This document shows, piece by piece, positions 37,591 to 38,398 of a stretch of 38,398 nt of DNA. A program made the translations under genes and the position numbers. The DNA lies in the NCBI GenBank assembly GCA_001817495.1, contig MHIL01000028.1:1302-39699 (forward strand), in the 5' to 3' direction. Positions within the stretch are counted from its first letter, which is position 1. Each line of letters begins with the position of its first letter. Source of the stretch: Candidatus Buchananbacteria bacterium RIFCSPHIGHO2_02_FULL_56_16. GTDB lineage: Bacteria > Patescibacteriota > Patescibacteriia > Buchananbacterales > UBA6539. A model generated the notes under the pieces. It had not been told where the DNA came from. It worked only from the letters and a program-made list of their open reading frames with translations, and did not search any database.

Positions 37591-38157
37591 ATGGCTCAAA
37601 AAACTGTTCCAAAAGTGATCATCATTCCCGGTAACGGCGGCGCTACCCCGCGAGACAACTGGTTCCCCTATCTCCAGCGTGAGCTCGAAGCAGCGGGGAT
37701 CACCGTGGTCAACCGCCAGTTTCCCGACCCGGAACTGGCCCGGGCAAAGTACTGGCTGCCGTTCATCCAGTCGCTCGGCGCTGATGAGCACACCATTCTG
37801 GTTGGTCACTCGTCGGGCGCGATTGCCGCGATGCGGTTTGCCGAGACGCATAAAATTTTAGGATCAATACTTGTCGGTACCTACCATACCGATCTGGGAA
37901 TCGAGGCGGAACGGCTGAGCGGCTACTTCGATGCGCCGTGGGACTGGCCGGCGATTAAAAAACACCAGCGCTGGATCGTTATTTTCGCTTCAGTCGACGA
38001 CCCGTACATCGCGATTGAAGAACCGCGTTTTCTCGCCCAGCAGCTCGACGCCGAGTACCACGAGTACGTTGACGAGGGCCACTTCGGCGGTGACAAACAA
38101 AAAACCGCCTTTCCCGAGCTGGTGACGGTAATCAAAGAAATGGTTATAAAAAAATAG
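37591..38157 (+). CDS. RBBP9/YdeN-family serine hydrolase-like alpha/beta protein
   Basis: MAQKTVPKVIIIPGNGGATPRDNWFPYLQRELEAAG; nucleophile elbow LVGHSSGAIAAMRFAE; C-terminal DEGHFG. Confidence 0.87.
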   Translation: MAQKTVPKVIIIPGNGGATPRDNWFPYLQRELEAAGITVVNRQFPDPELARAKYWLPFIQSLGADEHTILVGHSSGAIAAMRFAETHKILGSILVGTYHTDLGIEAERLSGYFDAPWDWPAIKKHQRWIVIFASVDDPYIAIEEPRFLAQQLDAEYHEYVDEGHFGGDKQKTAFPELVTVIKEMVIKK

Positions 38158-38162
38158 AAATG

Positions 38163-38191
38163 TAAAAACCCCTGGTTGAGGGGCTTTTACC
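38163..38191 (+). terminator. Rho-independent terminator
   Basis: TAAAAACCCCTGGTTGAGGGGCTTTTACC. Confidence 0.72.
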
Positions 38192-38206
38192 TTGGTCTTC
38201 TAACGG

Positions 38207-38380
38207 TTAGAAGTTTCGATCTCGGCGAGGCGGCCGCTTTTTGCGGTGGCAGTCTCGGCAGAAGACCGGACGAGTACCGTCTGGCTCGAAGGGCAGCTCG
38301 GTAATCTCTTGACCGCACTCGGCACATTGCCACTGACCCTGGACCATCTGGCGCTGGCCAAACTGCGTTTGGTTGTCCAT
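38207..38380 (-). CDS. Small CxxC-CxxC zinc-ribbon protein (below ORF-track length cutoff)
   Basis: - strand: MDNQTQFGQRQMVQGQWQCAECGQEITELPFEPDGTRPVFCRDCHRKKRPPRRDRNF* (57 aa). Confidence 0.85.
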   Translation of the reverse strand: MDNQTQFGQRQMVQGQWQCAECGQEITELPFEPDGTRPVFCRDCHRKKRPPRRDRNF

Positions 38381-38398
38381 CTATCTCCAGTACCTATT

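Overview
The window looks like a chromosomal segment of a small-genome bacterium, probably Candidate Phyla Radiation/Patescibacteria (inferred from gene style, not proven). Housekeeping content: a RelA/SpoT-like protein, ParB/ParA, tRNA-Leu, tRNA-fMet and tRNA-Met, an M16 peptidase, glycyl-tRNA synthetase, smpB with an adjacent tmRNA, infC-rpmI-rplT, an Nramp-like transporter, a cold-shock protein, a CDF transporter, a beta-carbonic-anhydrase-like protein, a complete F1Fo ATP synthase operon, a NUDIX hydrolase, a frameshifted methyltransferase, a DUF475/TerC-like protein, a P-type ATPase, a CYTH protein, an RBBP9/YdeN-like hydrolase and small zinc ribbons. A three-gene secreted/surface operon (9341-14163) encodes a 1047-aa Cys-rich multidomain protein. 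The most striking locus is 19178-19814. There a complete tRNA-Asp sequence, including its encoded CCA, can be reassembled by eye from segments separated by five insertions, mostly palindromic. The insertions sit in the D-loop, the D/anticodon junction, the anticodon loop, the variable loop and the T-loop. The junction insertion itself carries a second, uninterrupted tRNA-Asp. The window also holds several families of intergenic palindromic repeats, some inside operons. All calls come from reading sequence and the supplied ORFs; no searches or folding programs were run.
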